Assembly (NCBI RefSeq): GCF_019890725.1
Contig: NZ_JAINZZ010000036.1
Location: 1 to 64,000, forward strand
Length of the DNA: 64,000 nucleotides
From: Actinacidiphila acidipaludis
GTDB taxonomy: Bacteria; Actinomycetota; Actinomycetes; Streptomycetales; Streptomycetaceae
Direction of reading: 5' to 3'
A model generated the notes under the pieces. It made no database searches, was not told where the DNA came from, and was given only the letters and a program-made list of their open reading frames with translations. The position numbers and the translations under genes are program-made. Below, in pieces: positions 17,162-25,828 of the stretch. The stretch's first letter is position 1. Every line of letters starts with the position of its first letter.

Positions 17162-18745
17162 TCACTTGCGGCCCAGCAGCAGCCGGGCCTCTCCGACGGT
17201 GATCACCGAGCCGGTGACGAGGACGCCGGCACCGGCGTACTCGCCCTCCTCCTCGGCGAGGGTGATGGCCGCCTCGAGGGCGTCGTCCAGGCGTGTCTCG
17301 ACCTGCACCCGGTCCTCGCCGAACACCTCGACGGCCAGCGCCGCCAGTTCGTCGACGTCCATGGCGCGGGAGGTGGAGTTGCGGGTCACCACGACCTCGG
17401 CGAGCACCGGTTCGAAGGCCTCCAGCAGCCCGCGCACGTCCTTGTCGCCGCTCGGGCCGATCACACCGACCAGATGGGTGAACCCGAACACCTCGCCGAT
17501 CGCGGCCGCGGTGACCTGCGCGCCGGCCGGGTTGTGGGCCGCGTCGAGCACCACGGTCGGGCTGCGCCGCACCACTTCGAGCCGTCCCGGTGAGGTGACG
17601 GTGGCGAACGCGCCGCGGACGGTGTCCAGGTCGAGGGTGCGCTGGTGCATGCTGCCGATGCCGAAGAACGCCTCGACCGCGGCGAGTGCCACCGCCGCGT
17701 TGCGCGCCTGGTGCTCGCCGTGCAGCGGCAGGAAGACCTGCTCGTACTCGCCGCCCAGGCCCCGCAGCGTCAGCATCTGCCCGCCGACGGCCACCTCGCG
17801 GTGCAGGACGCCGAACTCCATGCTCTCGCGGGCCACCGTGGCGTCGACCGCCACGGCCCGCTTGAGCAGCACCTGGGCGGCGTCCGCGGGCTGCTGGGCG
17901 AGGACGGCGGTGGCGCCCTTCTTGATGATCCCGGACTTCTCGCCCGCGATCTCGCCGGGCGTCGAGCCGAGCCGGTCGGTGTGGTCGAGGGCGATCGGGG
18001 TGACGACGGCGACCTGGCCGTCGACCACGTTGGTGGCGTCCCAGGAGCCGCCCATGCCGACCTCGACGACGGCGACGTCCACCGGCGCGTCGGCGAACGC
18101 CGCGTACGCCATGCCCGTCAGCACCTCGAAGAACGACATCCGGTGCGGCTGCGACTGGTCGACCATCCCGATGTAGGGGGTCAGGTCGTGGTACTGCTCG
18201 ATGAACTTCTCGGGGGCGATCGGCCGGCCGTCCAGGCTGATCCGCTCGGTGACGGACTGCACGTGCGGGCTGGTGTAGCGGCCGGTGCGCAGCTCGAAGG
18301 CGAGCAGCAGCCGCTCGATCATCCGGGCGGTGCTGGTCTTGCCGTTGGTGCCGGTGATGTGGATCGACGGGTACGAGCGCTGCGGGTCGCCGAGGATGTC
18401 CATCAGCGCGTTCATCCGGTCGAGCGACGGGTCGAGCTTGGTCTCCGGCCAGCGGCCGAGCAGCTCCTCCTCGACCGCCCGCAGGGCGCGGTCGACCTCG
18501 GGGTCGGCCGGGCGCGCCGGGATGTCGTCCTCGGGCGCGGGGGGCGTGACCTGGGTGCGCAGCGTGCGGCTGCCCGCCTCGATGACGGCCATGTCGGCCT
18601 CGCGCGGGCCGTGCTCCGAGAGGTCGTCGTCGGCGTCGCTGTCGTCGGCTCCATCGGTCCGGCGGGCGAAGCCGACGTAACCGTCGTCCGCGGGCTCGGC
18701 GTCGTCGGCGGATCGCCCGAACGGATCGTCGCTGGGGGTGCTCAC
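17162..18745 (-). CDS. folC: Bifunctional dihydrofolate/folylpolyglutamate synthase
   Basis: A 527-residue Mur-ligase-fold enzyme adding glutamate to dihydropteroate and folates. It has the ATP loop ITGTNGKTSTARMIE near residue 133, GRYTSPHVQSVTERI, VVEVGMGGSWDATN, and the domain-linking LDHTDRLG and VLDAAHNPAG. The first ~85 residues are an acidic, low-complexity extension (DDSDADDDLSEHGP) before the conserved ALRAVEEELLGRWPE. It starts with GTG at 18745. It is preceded by valS at an 88-bp gap, the usual actinobacterial valS-folC order. Confidence 0.96.
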   Translation of the reverse strand: MSTPSDDPFGRSADDAEPADDGYVGFARRTDGADDSDADDDLSEHGPREADMAVIEAGSRTLRTQVTPPAPEDDIPARPADPEVDRALRAVEEELLGRWPETKLDPSLDRMNALMDILGDPQRSYPSIHITGTNGKTSTARMIERLLLAFELRTGRYTSPHVQSVTERISLDGRPIAPEKFIEQYHDLTPYIGMVDQSQPHRMSFFEVLTGMAYAAFADAPVDVAVVEVGMGGSWDATNVVDGQVAVVTPIALDHTDRLGSTPGEIAGEKSGIIKKGATAVLAQQPADAAQVLLKRAVAVDATVARESMEFGVLHREVAVGGQMLTLRGLGGEYEQVFLPLHGEHQARNAAVALAAVEAFFGIGSMHQRTLDLDTVRGAFATVTSPGRLEVVRRSPTVVLDAAHNPAGAQVTAAAIGEVFGFTHLVGVIGPSGDKDVRGLLEAFEPVLAEVVVTRNSTSRAMDVDELAALAVEVFGEDRVQVETRLDDALEAAITLAEEEGEYAGAGVLVTGSVITVGEARLLLGRK

Positions 18746-18833
18746 AGCGACCAGTCTACGGAGCCCCGGCGCGTGCTCCGCGCCTGGCCCGCGGGTCGGA
18801 ACCCGCGGGCCGGTGACGGATGACGCGTCCGGC

Positions 18834-21464
18834 TCACGCCTCGGGCAGCGCGGCGATCTGCGCGGTGATCCGGGCGATGTCGGCCTCGGCGGTGGCCAGC
18901 CGCGTGCGGATCTTGGCGACGACCGGCTCGGGGGCCTTGGCGAGGAACGCCTCGTTGCCGAGCTTCCTGGTCGTGTCGGCCTTCTCCTTCTCCGCCACGG
19001 CCAGGTCCTTCGCCAGCCGCTTGCGCTCGGCGGCCACGTCGATGGTGCCCGACAGGTCGAGGGCGACGACCGCGCCGGCCACCGGCAGGGTGGCGGTGGC
19101 GTTGAAGCCCTCGCCCTCCGGCTGGAGCCGCAGCAGCTGCCGGATCGCGTCCTCGTGCGGCGCGAGCAGCGTGCCGTCCAGGGTGAGCCGGGCCGGCACC
19201 CGCTGGCCGGGCTGCAGGCCCTGGTCGGACCGGAAGCGGCGGACCTCGGTGACGACCCGCTGGACCTCGCCGATCTCCGCCTCGGCGGCCGGGTCGCGGA
19301 ACCCGCTGTCCTTCGGCCAGTCGGCGACGACCACCGACTCCTTGCCGGTGAGCGTGGTCCACAGCGTCTCGGTGACGAACGGGATGACCGGGTGCAGCAG
19401 CCGCAGCATCACGTCCAGGACCTCGCCGAGGACCCGGCCGGACACCTGGGCGCCCTCACCGCCCTTGAGGAACGTGGTCTTGGACAGCTCCACGTACCAG
19501 TCGAAGACCTCGTCCCAGGCGAAGTGGTACAGCGCGTCGCTGAGCTTCGCGAACTGGTAGTCCTCGTAGTACGCGTCGACCTCGGCGACCACGCGGTTGA
19601 GCCGGGACAGGATCCAGCGGTCGGTGGCCGACAGCTTCTCCGGCTCCGGCAGCGGGCCCTCGACGCTGGCGCCGTTCATCAGGGCGAACCGGGTGGCGTT
19701 CCAGATCTTGTTGGCGAAGTTGCGGGACGCCTTGACCCAGTCCTCGCCGATCGGCACGTCCGCGCCCGGGTTGGCGCCGGTGGCCAGGGTGAAGCGGACG
19801 GCGTCGGAGCCGTAGGCGTCCATCCAGTCCAGCGGGTCCACCGAGTTGGGGTTGGACTTGGACATCTTCTTGCCGAACTCGTCGCGCACCAGGCCGGTCA
19901 GCGCGATGGTGTGGAACGGCACCACGCCGTCCATCGCGTAGAGGCCGAACATCATCATCCGGGCGACCCAGAAGAAGATGATGTCGTGGCCGGTCAGCAG
20001 GACGTCGGTCGGATAGAACTTCTCCAGGTCCGCGGTGCGGTCCGGCCAGCCGAGCGTGGAGAACGGCCACAGGCCGGAGGAGAACCAGGTGTCCAGGACG
20101 TCGGAGTCCTGCGTCCAGCCCTCGCCCGCCGGCGGCTTCTCGTCCGGGCCGACACACACCTGCTGCCCGTCGGGCCCGTACCAGACCGGGATGCGGTGGC
20201 CCCACCACAGCTGCCGCGAGATGCACCAGTCGTGCATGTTGTCGACCCAGTCGAAGTACCGCTTCTCCATCTCCTTGGGGTGGATGGTGACGCGGCCGTC
20301 GCGGACCGCGTCGCCCGCGGCGCGGGCCAGCGGCTCGACCTTGACCCACCACTGCAGCGACAGGCGCGGCTCGATGGTGGTGCTGCAGCGCGAGCAGTGG
20401 CCCACCGAGTGCACGTAGGGCCGCTTCTCGGCGACGATCCGGCCCTGTTCGCGCAGCGCGCCGACGATGGCGCTGCGCGCCTCGAAGCGGTCCAGGCCCT
20501 GGAACGGCCCGTGCACGGTGATGATGCCGCGCTCGTCCATGACCGTGATGGATTCCAGGTTGTGGCGCTGGCCGATCGCGAAGTCGTTGGGGTCGTGGGC
20601 CGGGGTGACCTTGACCGCGCCGGTGCCGAACGCGGGGTCGACGTGGGAGTCGGCGACGACCGGGATGGTGCGGTCGGTGAGCGGCAGCTTGATCCGCCGG
20701 CCGACCAGGTGCCGGTAGCGCTCGTCGTCCGGGTGGACGGCGACCGCGGTGTCGCCGAGCATCGTCTCGGCGCGGGTGGTCGCCACGACGACGGTGTCCT
20801 CGCCCTCGCCGTACTTCAGCGAGACGAGCTCGCCGTCGTCGTCCTGGTAGTCGACCTCGATGTCGGAGATCGCGGTCAGGCAGCGCGGGCACCAGTTGAT
20901 GATCCGCTCGGCACGGTAGATCAGGCCGTCGTCGTAGAGCTTCTTGAAGATGGTCTGGACGGCGTTGGACAGGCCCTCGTCCATGGTGAACCGCTCGCGG
21001 GACCAGTCGACGCCGTCGCCGAGGCGGCGCATCTGGCCGAGGATCCGGCCGCCGTACTCCTCCTTCCACTGCCACACGCGCTCGACGAAGGCCTCACGGC
21101 CGATGTCGTGCCGGGACTTGCCCTCCTCGGCGAGCTGCTGCTCGACCTTGTTCTGGGTGGCGATGCCGGCGTGGTCCATGCCGGGCAGCCACAGCGACTC
21201 GTAGCCCTGCATGCGCTTGCGGCGGGTCAGCGCGTCCATCAGCGTGTGCTGGAACGCGTGCCCCAGATGGAGTGAACCGGTGACGTTGGGCGGCGGGATG
21301 ACGATGGTGTACGCGGGCTTGTCGCTCTTGGCGTCCGCCTCGAAGTAGCCGCGCTCTACCCAGCGCTCGTACAGCTGCCCCTCTACCTCGGCCGGTGTGT
21401 ACTGGGTCGGCAGTTCGGGGGTGCTGTTCTGCCCGCTCGCGGGGCGCTGAGTGTTGTCGGTCAC
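18834..21464 (-). CDS. valS: Valyl-tRNA synthetase
   Basis: An 876-residue class I aminoacyl-tRNA synthetase. It has the HIGH-type motif PPNVTGSLHLGHAF near residue 60, an editing domain in the middle, the KMSKS loop GKKMSKSNPNSVD near 533, and the C-terminal coiled coil (AERKRLAKDLAVAEKEKADTTRKL). The chosen start is GTG at 21464 (VTDNTQRP); an upstream ATG would add 25 residues unlike the family. It charges tRNA-Val. Confidence 0.97.
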   Translation of the reverse strand: MTDNTQRPASGQNSTPELPTQYTPAEVEGQLYERWVERGYFEADAKSDKPAYTIVIPPPNVTGSLHLGHAFQHTLMDALTRRKRMQGYESLWLPGMDHAGIATQNKVEQQLAEEGKSRHDIGREAFVERVWQWKEEYGGRILGQMRRLGDGVDWSRERFTMDEGLSNAVQTIFKKLYDDGLIYRAERIINWCPRCLTAISDIEVDYQDDDGELVSLKYGEGEDTVVVATTRAETMLGDTAVAVHPDDERYRHLVGRRIKLPLTDRTIPVVADSHVDPAFGTGAVKVTPAHDPNDFAIGQRHNLESITVMDERGIITVHGPFQGLDRFEARSAIVGALREQGRIVAEKRPYVHSVGHCSRCSTTIEPRLSLQWWVKVEPLARAAGDAVRDGRVTIHPKEMEKRYFDWVDNMHDWCISRQLWWGHRIPVWYGPDGQQVCVGPDEKPPAGEGWTQDSDVLDTWFSSGLWPFSTLGWPDRTADLEKFYPTDVLLTGHDIIFFWVARMMMFGLYAMDGVVPFHTIALTGLVRDEFGKKMSKSNPNSVDPLDWMDAYGSDAVRFTLATGANPGADVPIGEDWVKASRNFANKIWNATRFALMNGASVEGPLPEPEKLSATDRWILSRLNRVVAEVDAYYEDYQFAKLSDALYHFAWDEVFDWYVELSKTTFLKGGEGAQVSGRVLGEVLDVMLRLLHPVIPFVTETLWTTLTGKESVVVADWPKDSGFRDPAAEAEIGEVQRVVTEVRRFRSDQGLQPGQRVPARLTLDGTLLAPHEDAIRQLLRLQPEGEGFNATATLPVAGAVVALDLSGTIDVAAERKRLAKDLAVAEKEKADTTRKLGNEAFLAKAPEPVVAKIRTRLATAEADIARITAQIAALPEA

Positions 21465-21580
21465 GCCAGGGATTCTACGGGGGCCGGGCACGCTGTTACG
21501 AACCAGTTGCTCTCCCGGCGTGAGAAACCCCCGGGGCATCCGGGAGGATGGGCGAACTCGTTAACGGAGGGGACGAACCC

Positions 21581-22555
21581 ATGAGCTACAACCAGCCGCC
21601 GCCGAACCCCTATGGGCAGCAGCCCCAGGGCGGCGGTTACGGCCAGCCCCAGCAGGGCGGCTACGGTCAGCCGCAGCCCCCGCAGCAGGGTGGCTACGGT
21701 CAGCCCCAGCCCCCGCAGCAGGGCGGCTACGGCCAGCCCCAGCCCGGATACGGCTACCCCCAGCAGGCCCCGCAGCCCGGTTACGGGCAGGTACCGCCGC
21801 AGCAGCCCTACGGACAGCCGCAGCCGCAGTACGGCCAGCAGCCCGGGTACGGCTACCCGCAGCAGCCCGCTCCGCCGCAGGGCGGCGGGGGCAGGAAGAC
21901 CGGGATCATCATCGGCGTGGTGGTCGCCCTGGTCGCGGTCGGCGCCGGCGTCTTCTTCGTCACCAGGGGCGGCGGCGGCAGCGGCAGCGCGCTCAAGGAC
22001 GACGGCAAGAAGTACAAGCTCGTCACGCCCGACTCCGTCGCGACGGAGTACAAGAAGGACGCCGGCAGCGACACCAGCCTGACCGACTCCGACAAGTCGG
22101 ACTTCCAGAAGGCCGGCGTGCAGAACCCCCAGGGCGCCGGCGCCGACTACAAGTCGGGCAGCGGGCTGACCGTGAAGGCCCTCAACTTCCAGGGCGTCTA
22201 CGGCACCGTCAAGGACCCGGAGAAGACGGTCGACGCGGCGTTCGCCCAGGCCGCCAAGGAGGACAACGACTCCAGCGGCAAGACCGAACTCCAGGGCAGC
22301 CCGCAGACGTTCCACCCGGCGGGCATGGACGACGCGGTCCTGAAGTGCCAGCAGATGAAGTACACGCCGACCGACAGCAGCGGCGGCCCGAAGTCGTTCA
22401 CCATCCCGGTGTGCGTCTGGGGCGACTACAGCACCATCGGCGTCATCGGCGTCTCGGACGCCGCGTCCATCCTCGGCGGCAAGACGCAGTCGCTCTCGGA
22501 CGCGGCGAACATCGCCGCCCAGGTCCGCAAGGACGTCCGCGTGCCGCTGTCCTGA
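21581..22555 (+). CDS. Membrane-anchored protein with YGQP-rich N-terminal repeats
   Basis: A 324-residue protein. Residues 1-105 are low-complexity Pro/Gln/Gly/Tyr repeats (GGYGQPQPPQQ and variants). One transmembrane helix follows (GIIIGVVVALVAVGAGVFFV, about 110-130), then a hydrophilic extracellular domain of about 190 residues with two cysteines (LKCQQM, IPVCVWGD) that may form a disulfide. Many streptomycete sensors and secreted-domain proteins share this layout. I do not recognise the extracellular domain and assign no function. The ATG at 21581 follows GGAGGGG. It diverges from valS and converges on clpX. Confidence 0.8.
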   Translation: MSYNQPPPNPYGQQPQGGGYGQPQQGGYGQPQPPQQGGYGQPQPPQQGGYGQPQPGYGYPQQAPQPGYGQVPPQQPYGQPQPQYGQQPGYGYPQQPAPPQGGGGRKTGIIIGVVVALVAVGAGVFFVTRGGGGSGSALKDDGKKYKLVTPDSVATEYKKDAGSDTSLTDSDKSDFQKAGVQNPQGAGADYKSGSGLTVKALNFQGVYGTVKDPEKTVDAAFAQAAKEDNDSSGKTELQGSPQTFHPAGMDDAVLKCQQMKYTPTDSSGGPKSFTIPVCVWGDYSTIGVIGVSDAASILGGKTQSLSDAANIAAQVRKDVRVPLS

Positions 22556-22575
22556 CGCGGCACCGCAGCAGACAA

Positions 22576-22614
22576 GGGGGCGCCCGGTCCTGTTCGTTCG
22601 GACCGGGCGCCCCC
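22576..22614. terminator. Bidirectional terminator between membrane protein gene and clpX
   Basis: A perfect 15-bp inverted repeat, GGGGGCGCCCGGTCC and its complement, with a 9-nt loop. It lies between the convergent ends at 22555 and 22634 and can serve both strands. No long U tract, as usual in this group. Confidence 0.85.
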
Positions 22615-22633
22615 TCGTGTGTGCCGAGCGTCG

Positions 22634-23917
22634 CTACGCGCTCTTCTGCTCGCCCTTGCCGACGATCCGCGGCTCGCGCGGCACCAGCGTCGGGTTGACG
22701 TTGTTGTGCACCACGTCGGCGCTGATCACGACGCGGGCGACGTCCTTGCGCGAGGGCACCTCGTACATCACGGACATCAGCACCTCCTCCATGATCGCGC
22801 GCAGGCCGCGGGCGCCGGTCTGCCGCAGGATCGCCTGGTCGGCGATGGCCTCCAGCGCGCCGCGCTCGAACTCCAGCTCCACGCCGTCGAGTTCGAAGAG
22901 CTTCTGGTACTGCTTGACCAGCGCGTTGCGCGGCTCGACCAGGATCTGCAGCAGCGCCTCACGGTCGAGGTTGTGCACGCTGGTGATCACCGGCAGCCGG
23001 CCGATGAACTCGGGGATCATGCCGAACTTCACCAGGTCCTCCGGCATGATCTCGGAGAACTGGTCGGCCATGTCGAGTTCGCGCTTGGAGCGGATGGTCG
23101 CGCCGAAGCCGATGCCCTTGGCACCCGCCCGGGACTCGATGATCTTCTCCAGACCGGCGAAGGCGCCGCCCACGATGAACAGCACGTTCGTGGTGTCGAT
23201 CTGGATGAACTCCTGGTGCGGGTGCTTGCGTCCGCCCTGCGGCGGCACCGACGCGGTGGTGCCCTCCAGGATCTTCAGCAGCGCCTGCTGCACGCCCTCG
23301 CCCGAGACGTCGCGCGTGATCGACGGGTTCTCGCTCTTGCGGGCGACCTTGTCGATCTCGTCGATGTAGATGATCCCGGTCTCGGCCTTCTTGACGTCGT
23401 AGTCGGCCGCCTGGATCAGCTTGAGGAGGATGTTCTCCACGTCCTCGCCGACGTAACCGGCCTCGGTGAGGGCGGTGGCGTCCGCGATGGCGAACGGCAC
23501 GTTGAGCATCCGGGCCAGCGTCTGCGCCAGCAGCGTCTTGCCGGAGCCGGTCGGGCCCAGCAGCAGGATGTTGGACTTCGCCAGCTCGATCGCGTCGTCG
23601 TGGCCGGGGCGGCCGTTCTCACCCGCCTGGACGCGCTTGTAGTGGTTGTAGACCGCGACCGACAGGGCCTTCTTGGCGGGCTCCTGCCCCACCACGTAGC
23701 CCTCCAGGAACTCGTAGATCTCCCGGGGCTTGGGCAGGTCCTCCCACCGCACCTCGGAGGACTCGGCGAGCTCCTCCTCGATGATCTCGTTGCAGAGGTC
23801 GATGCACTCGTCGCAGATGTACACACCGGGGCCTGCGATGAGCTTCTTCACCTGCTTCTGGCTCTTTCCGCAGAACGAGCACTTCAGCAGGTCTCCGCCG
23901 TCACCGATGCGTGCCAC
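22634..23917 (-). CDS. clpX: ATP-dependent Clp protease ATP-binding subunit ClpX
   Basis: A 427-residue AAA+ unfoldase. The N-terminal zinc-binding domain has cysteines 13, 16, 35 and 38 (LKCSFCGKS, ICDECIDLC). Walker A is GPTGSGKTLLAQ near 120, Walker B is IIYIDEIDKVARKS, and the IGF-type loop that docks ClpP is present as GFGATIR. The GTG at 23917 (VARIGDGG) matches the family start; a TTG 13 codons upstream would add a non-conserved leader. It lies 230 bp downstream of clpP2 on the same strand. Confidence 0.97.
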   Translation of the reverse strand: MARIGDGGDLLKCSFCGKSQKQVKKLIAGPGVYICDECIDLCNEIIEEELAESSEVRWEDLPKPREIYEFLEGYVVGQEPAKKALSVAVYNHYKRVQAGENGRPGHDDAIELAKSNILLLGPTGSGKTLLAQTLARMLNVPFAIADATALTEAGYVGEDVENILLKLIQAADYDVKKAETGIIYIDEIDKVARKSENPSITRDVSGEGVQQALLKILEGTTASVPPQGGRKHPHQEFIQIDTTNVLFIVGGAFAGLEKIIESRAGAKGIGFGATIRSKRELDMADQFSEIMPEDLVKFGMIPEFIGRLPVITSVHNLDREALLQILVEPRNALVKQYQKLFELDGVELEFERGALEAIADQAILRQTGARGLRAIMEEVLMSVMYEVPSRKDVARVVISADVVHNNVNPTLVPREPRIVGKGEQKSA

Positions 23918-24147
23918 GAGGTCTTTCCCCTTCGCCTGGGATCCGCCGACCTTCAACGGAGCCTGGTGCTTCTCTCATCGACGGTACCTTGCCGCACCCC
24001 CGGTGTGGGCCCCCCTTGGACGGAACGGGCTCTGCGAGTCCGTGGGAGGCCGCTCACACCGGGGCGTGGCGAACCGTCTGCGGGCCCCTGCCGGTCCACC
24101 GTCTCGGCGGCGTCCGTCAGGGTCCCTCCAGCGTGGTGCAGCCGCCG

Positions 24148-24831
24148 TCAGACGCTGACGGAGGACTTACGGGTGGAGACGATCTGGTCGATCAGGCCGT
24201 ACGACAGGGACTCCTCAGCGGTGAGGATCTTGTCACGCTCGATGTCGTCGCGGATCTGCTCGATCGGCGTGGTGGAGTGCTTCGCGAGCATCTCCTCCAG
24301 CTGCTGGCGCATCCGGATGATCTCGTTGGCCGCGATCTCCAGGTCGGACACCTGGCCGCGGCCGGTCTCACTGTACGGCTGGTGGATCAGCACGCGGGCG
24401 TTGGGCAGCGCCATCCGCTTGCCGGGGCTGCCGGCCGCCAGCAGGACGGCGGCGGCGGAGGCCGCCTGGCCCATGCAGACGGTCTGGATGTCCGGCTTCA
24501 CGAACTGCATGGTGTCGTAGATCGCGGTCAGCGCCGTGAAGGAGCCGCCGGGGCTGTTGATGTAGACGGAGATGTCCCGGTCCGGGTCCATCGACTCCAG
24601 GCACAGCAGCTGCGCCATGACGTCGTTGGCCGAGGCGTCGTCGATCTGCACGCCGAGGAAGATCACGCGCTCCTCGAAGAGCTTGGCGTACGGGTCGTAC
24701 TCGCGCACGCCCTGCGAGGTCCGCTCGACGAAGCGCGGGATGACGTAGCGGGCCTCGGCGCCGAGGACGCCGGGCCTTTCGGCCATGGTGCGCTCGTACA
24801 GGCCGCTACCGGGGAAGTTCAAGGGGTTCAT
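24148..24831 (-). CDS. clpP2: ATP-dependent Clp protease proteolytic subunit ClpP2
   Basis: A 227-residue serine peptidase subunit. The catalytic serine is in MGQAASAAAVLLA (about residue 122), the histidine in VLIHQPYS (about 147), and the aspartate lies in the RDDIERD segment; INSPGGS lines the oxyanion region. The N-terminal ~40 residues before EYDPYAKLFEERVIFLG are a propeptide-like extension typical of ClpP2. It forms the hetero-tetradecamer with ClpP1. It is encoded 84 bp after clpP1. Confidence 0.96.
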   Translation of the reverse strand: MNPLNFPGSGLYERTMAERPGVLGAEARYVIPRFVERTSQGVREYDPYAKLFEERVIFLGVQIDDASANDVMAQLLCLESMDPDRDISVYINSPGGSFTALTAIYDTMQFVKPDIQTVCMGQAASAAAVLLAAGSPGKRMALPNARVLIHQPYSETGRGQVSDLEIAANEIIRMRQQLEEMLAKHSTTPIEQIRDDIERDKILTAEESLSYGLIDQIVSTRKSSVSV

Positions 24832-24915
24832 GGGGTTGAGACCACCGTCCTGGTGAGGAAGAGCTTCGAGAGGTCGGGTGCCGGGATGCCGGTGCCGGGA
24901 CGCCGTGCCGGGGGC

Positions 24916-25545
24916 TCAGGCGCTCGGGCCGCCGGCACCGGTGCCACCGCCGCCGGGGACGTGCGCGGCGGAGAGCATGACGCCGTCCAGCAGGCCGTAC
25001 TCCTTGGCCTCCTCGGCGGAGAACCAGCGGTCGCGGTCGGAGTCCTTGGTGATCTGCTCGAAGGTCTGGCCGGAGTGCTGCGCGATGAGCTCGGCCATCC
25101 GGCGCTTGGTGTAGAGCAGCTGCTCGGCCTGGATCTTGATGTCGGTCGCGGAGCCGCCGAGGCCGGCCGAGGGCTGGTGCATCAGGATGCGGGTGTTCGG
25201 CAGCGCGAAGCGCTTGCCGGGGGCACCGGCGGTCAGCAGGAACTGGCCCATCGAGGCGGCCATGCCCATGGCGATCGTGACGACGTCGTTCTTGATGAAC
25301 TGCATCGTGTCGTAGATCGCCATGCCGGCGGTCACGGAGCCGCCGGGGCTGTTGATGTAGAGGTAGACGTCCTTCTCGGGGTCCGCGGCGAGGAGGAGCA
25401 GCTGCGCGGTGATCTTGTTGGCGATATCGTCGTCGACCGCCTGGCCGAGGAAGATGATCCGCTCGCCGAGCAGTCGGTTGTAGACCTGGTCGCCGAGGCC
25501 ACCGGAAGTCGGCTCGCCGGCGGCGGAGGGCATCGGAGTCGTCAC
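24916..25545 (-). CDS. clpP1: ATP-dependent Clp protease proteolytic subunit ClpP1
   Basis: A 209-residue ClpP subunit. The catalytic Ser lies in GMAASMGQFLL (about residue 98), His in ILMHQPSAG (about 123) and Asp in KDSDRDRWFS; INSPGGSVTAG is present. The Gly-rich tail (GGGGTGAGG) is extra. It starts with GTG at 25545. It is first in the clpP1-clpP2 pair and preceded by a ClgR-type box. Confidence 0.96.
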   Translation of the reverse strand: MTTPMPSAAGEPTSGGLGDQVYNRLLGERIIFLGQAVDDDIANKITAQLLLLAADPEKDVYLYINSPGGSVTAGMAIYDTMQFIKNDVVTIAMGMAASMGQFLLTAGAPGKRFALPNTRILMHQPSAGLGGSATDIKIQAEQLLYTKRRMAELIAQHSGQTFEQITKDSDRDRWFSAEEAKEYGLLDGVMLSAAHVPGGGGTGAGGPSA

Positions 25546-25714
25546 GTATCCACCTGCTCGTTGTCGGACGGTAGACAGACCGTCACAGGGTCTTCGTCAG
25601 GGCCGGGGCGCGGCCGGCGCGGTGTTCTCACGCTCACCGCGCTGCTGCACCTCTGCCCTCCTACTTGTGGACCCTAACGCGCAGGTGGGGCCCAGCAATC
25701 CCCTACGCGGAACT

Positions 25715-25731
25715 GTTCGCTGATAGCGCAG
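25715..25731 (-). promoter_or_regulatory. ClgR-binding box upstream of clpP1
   Basis: The core CGCTGATAGCG at 25718-25728 fits the published actinobacterial ClgR core CGCYNANRGCG exactly. It lies about 170 bp upstream of clpP1. On the minus strand a TAGGGT hexamer that could be a -10 element occurs closer to the gene. ClgR activates clpP operons in streptomycetes and corynebacteria. Confidence 0.7.
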
Positions 25732-25779
25732 GGTGGGGGCGGCGGTGCGCGGGCGTGATCGCGCCGGGCGCCCTACGGG

Positions 25780-25815
25780 CACGGGCCCGAACGCCGTGCG
25801 GCGTTCGGGCCCGTG
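25780..25815. terminator. Strong hairpin terminator downstream of tig
   Basis: A perfect 16-bp stem (CACGGGCCCGAACGCC and its complement) with a GTGC loop, 13 nt after the tig stop. It separates tig transcription from the clpP1 promoter. Confidence 0.88.
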
Positions 25816-25828
25816 TCGCGTGTGCGGA

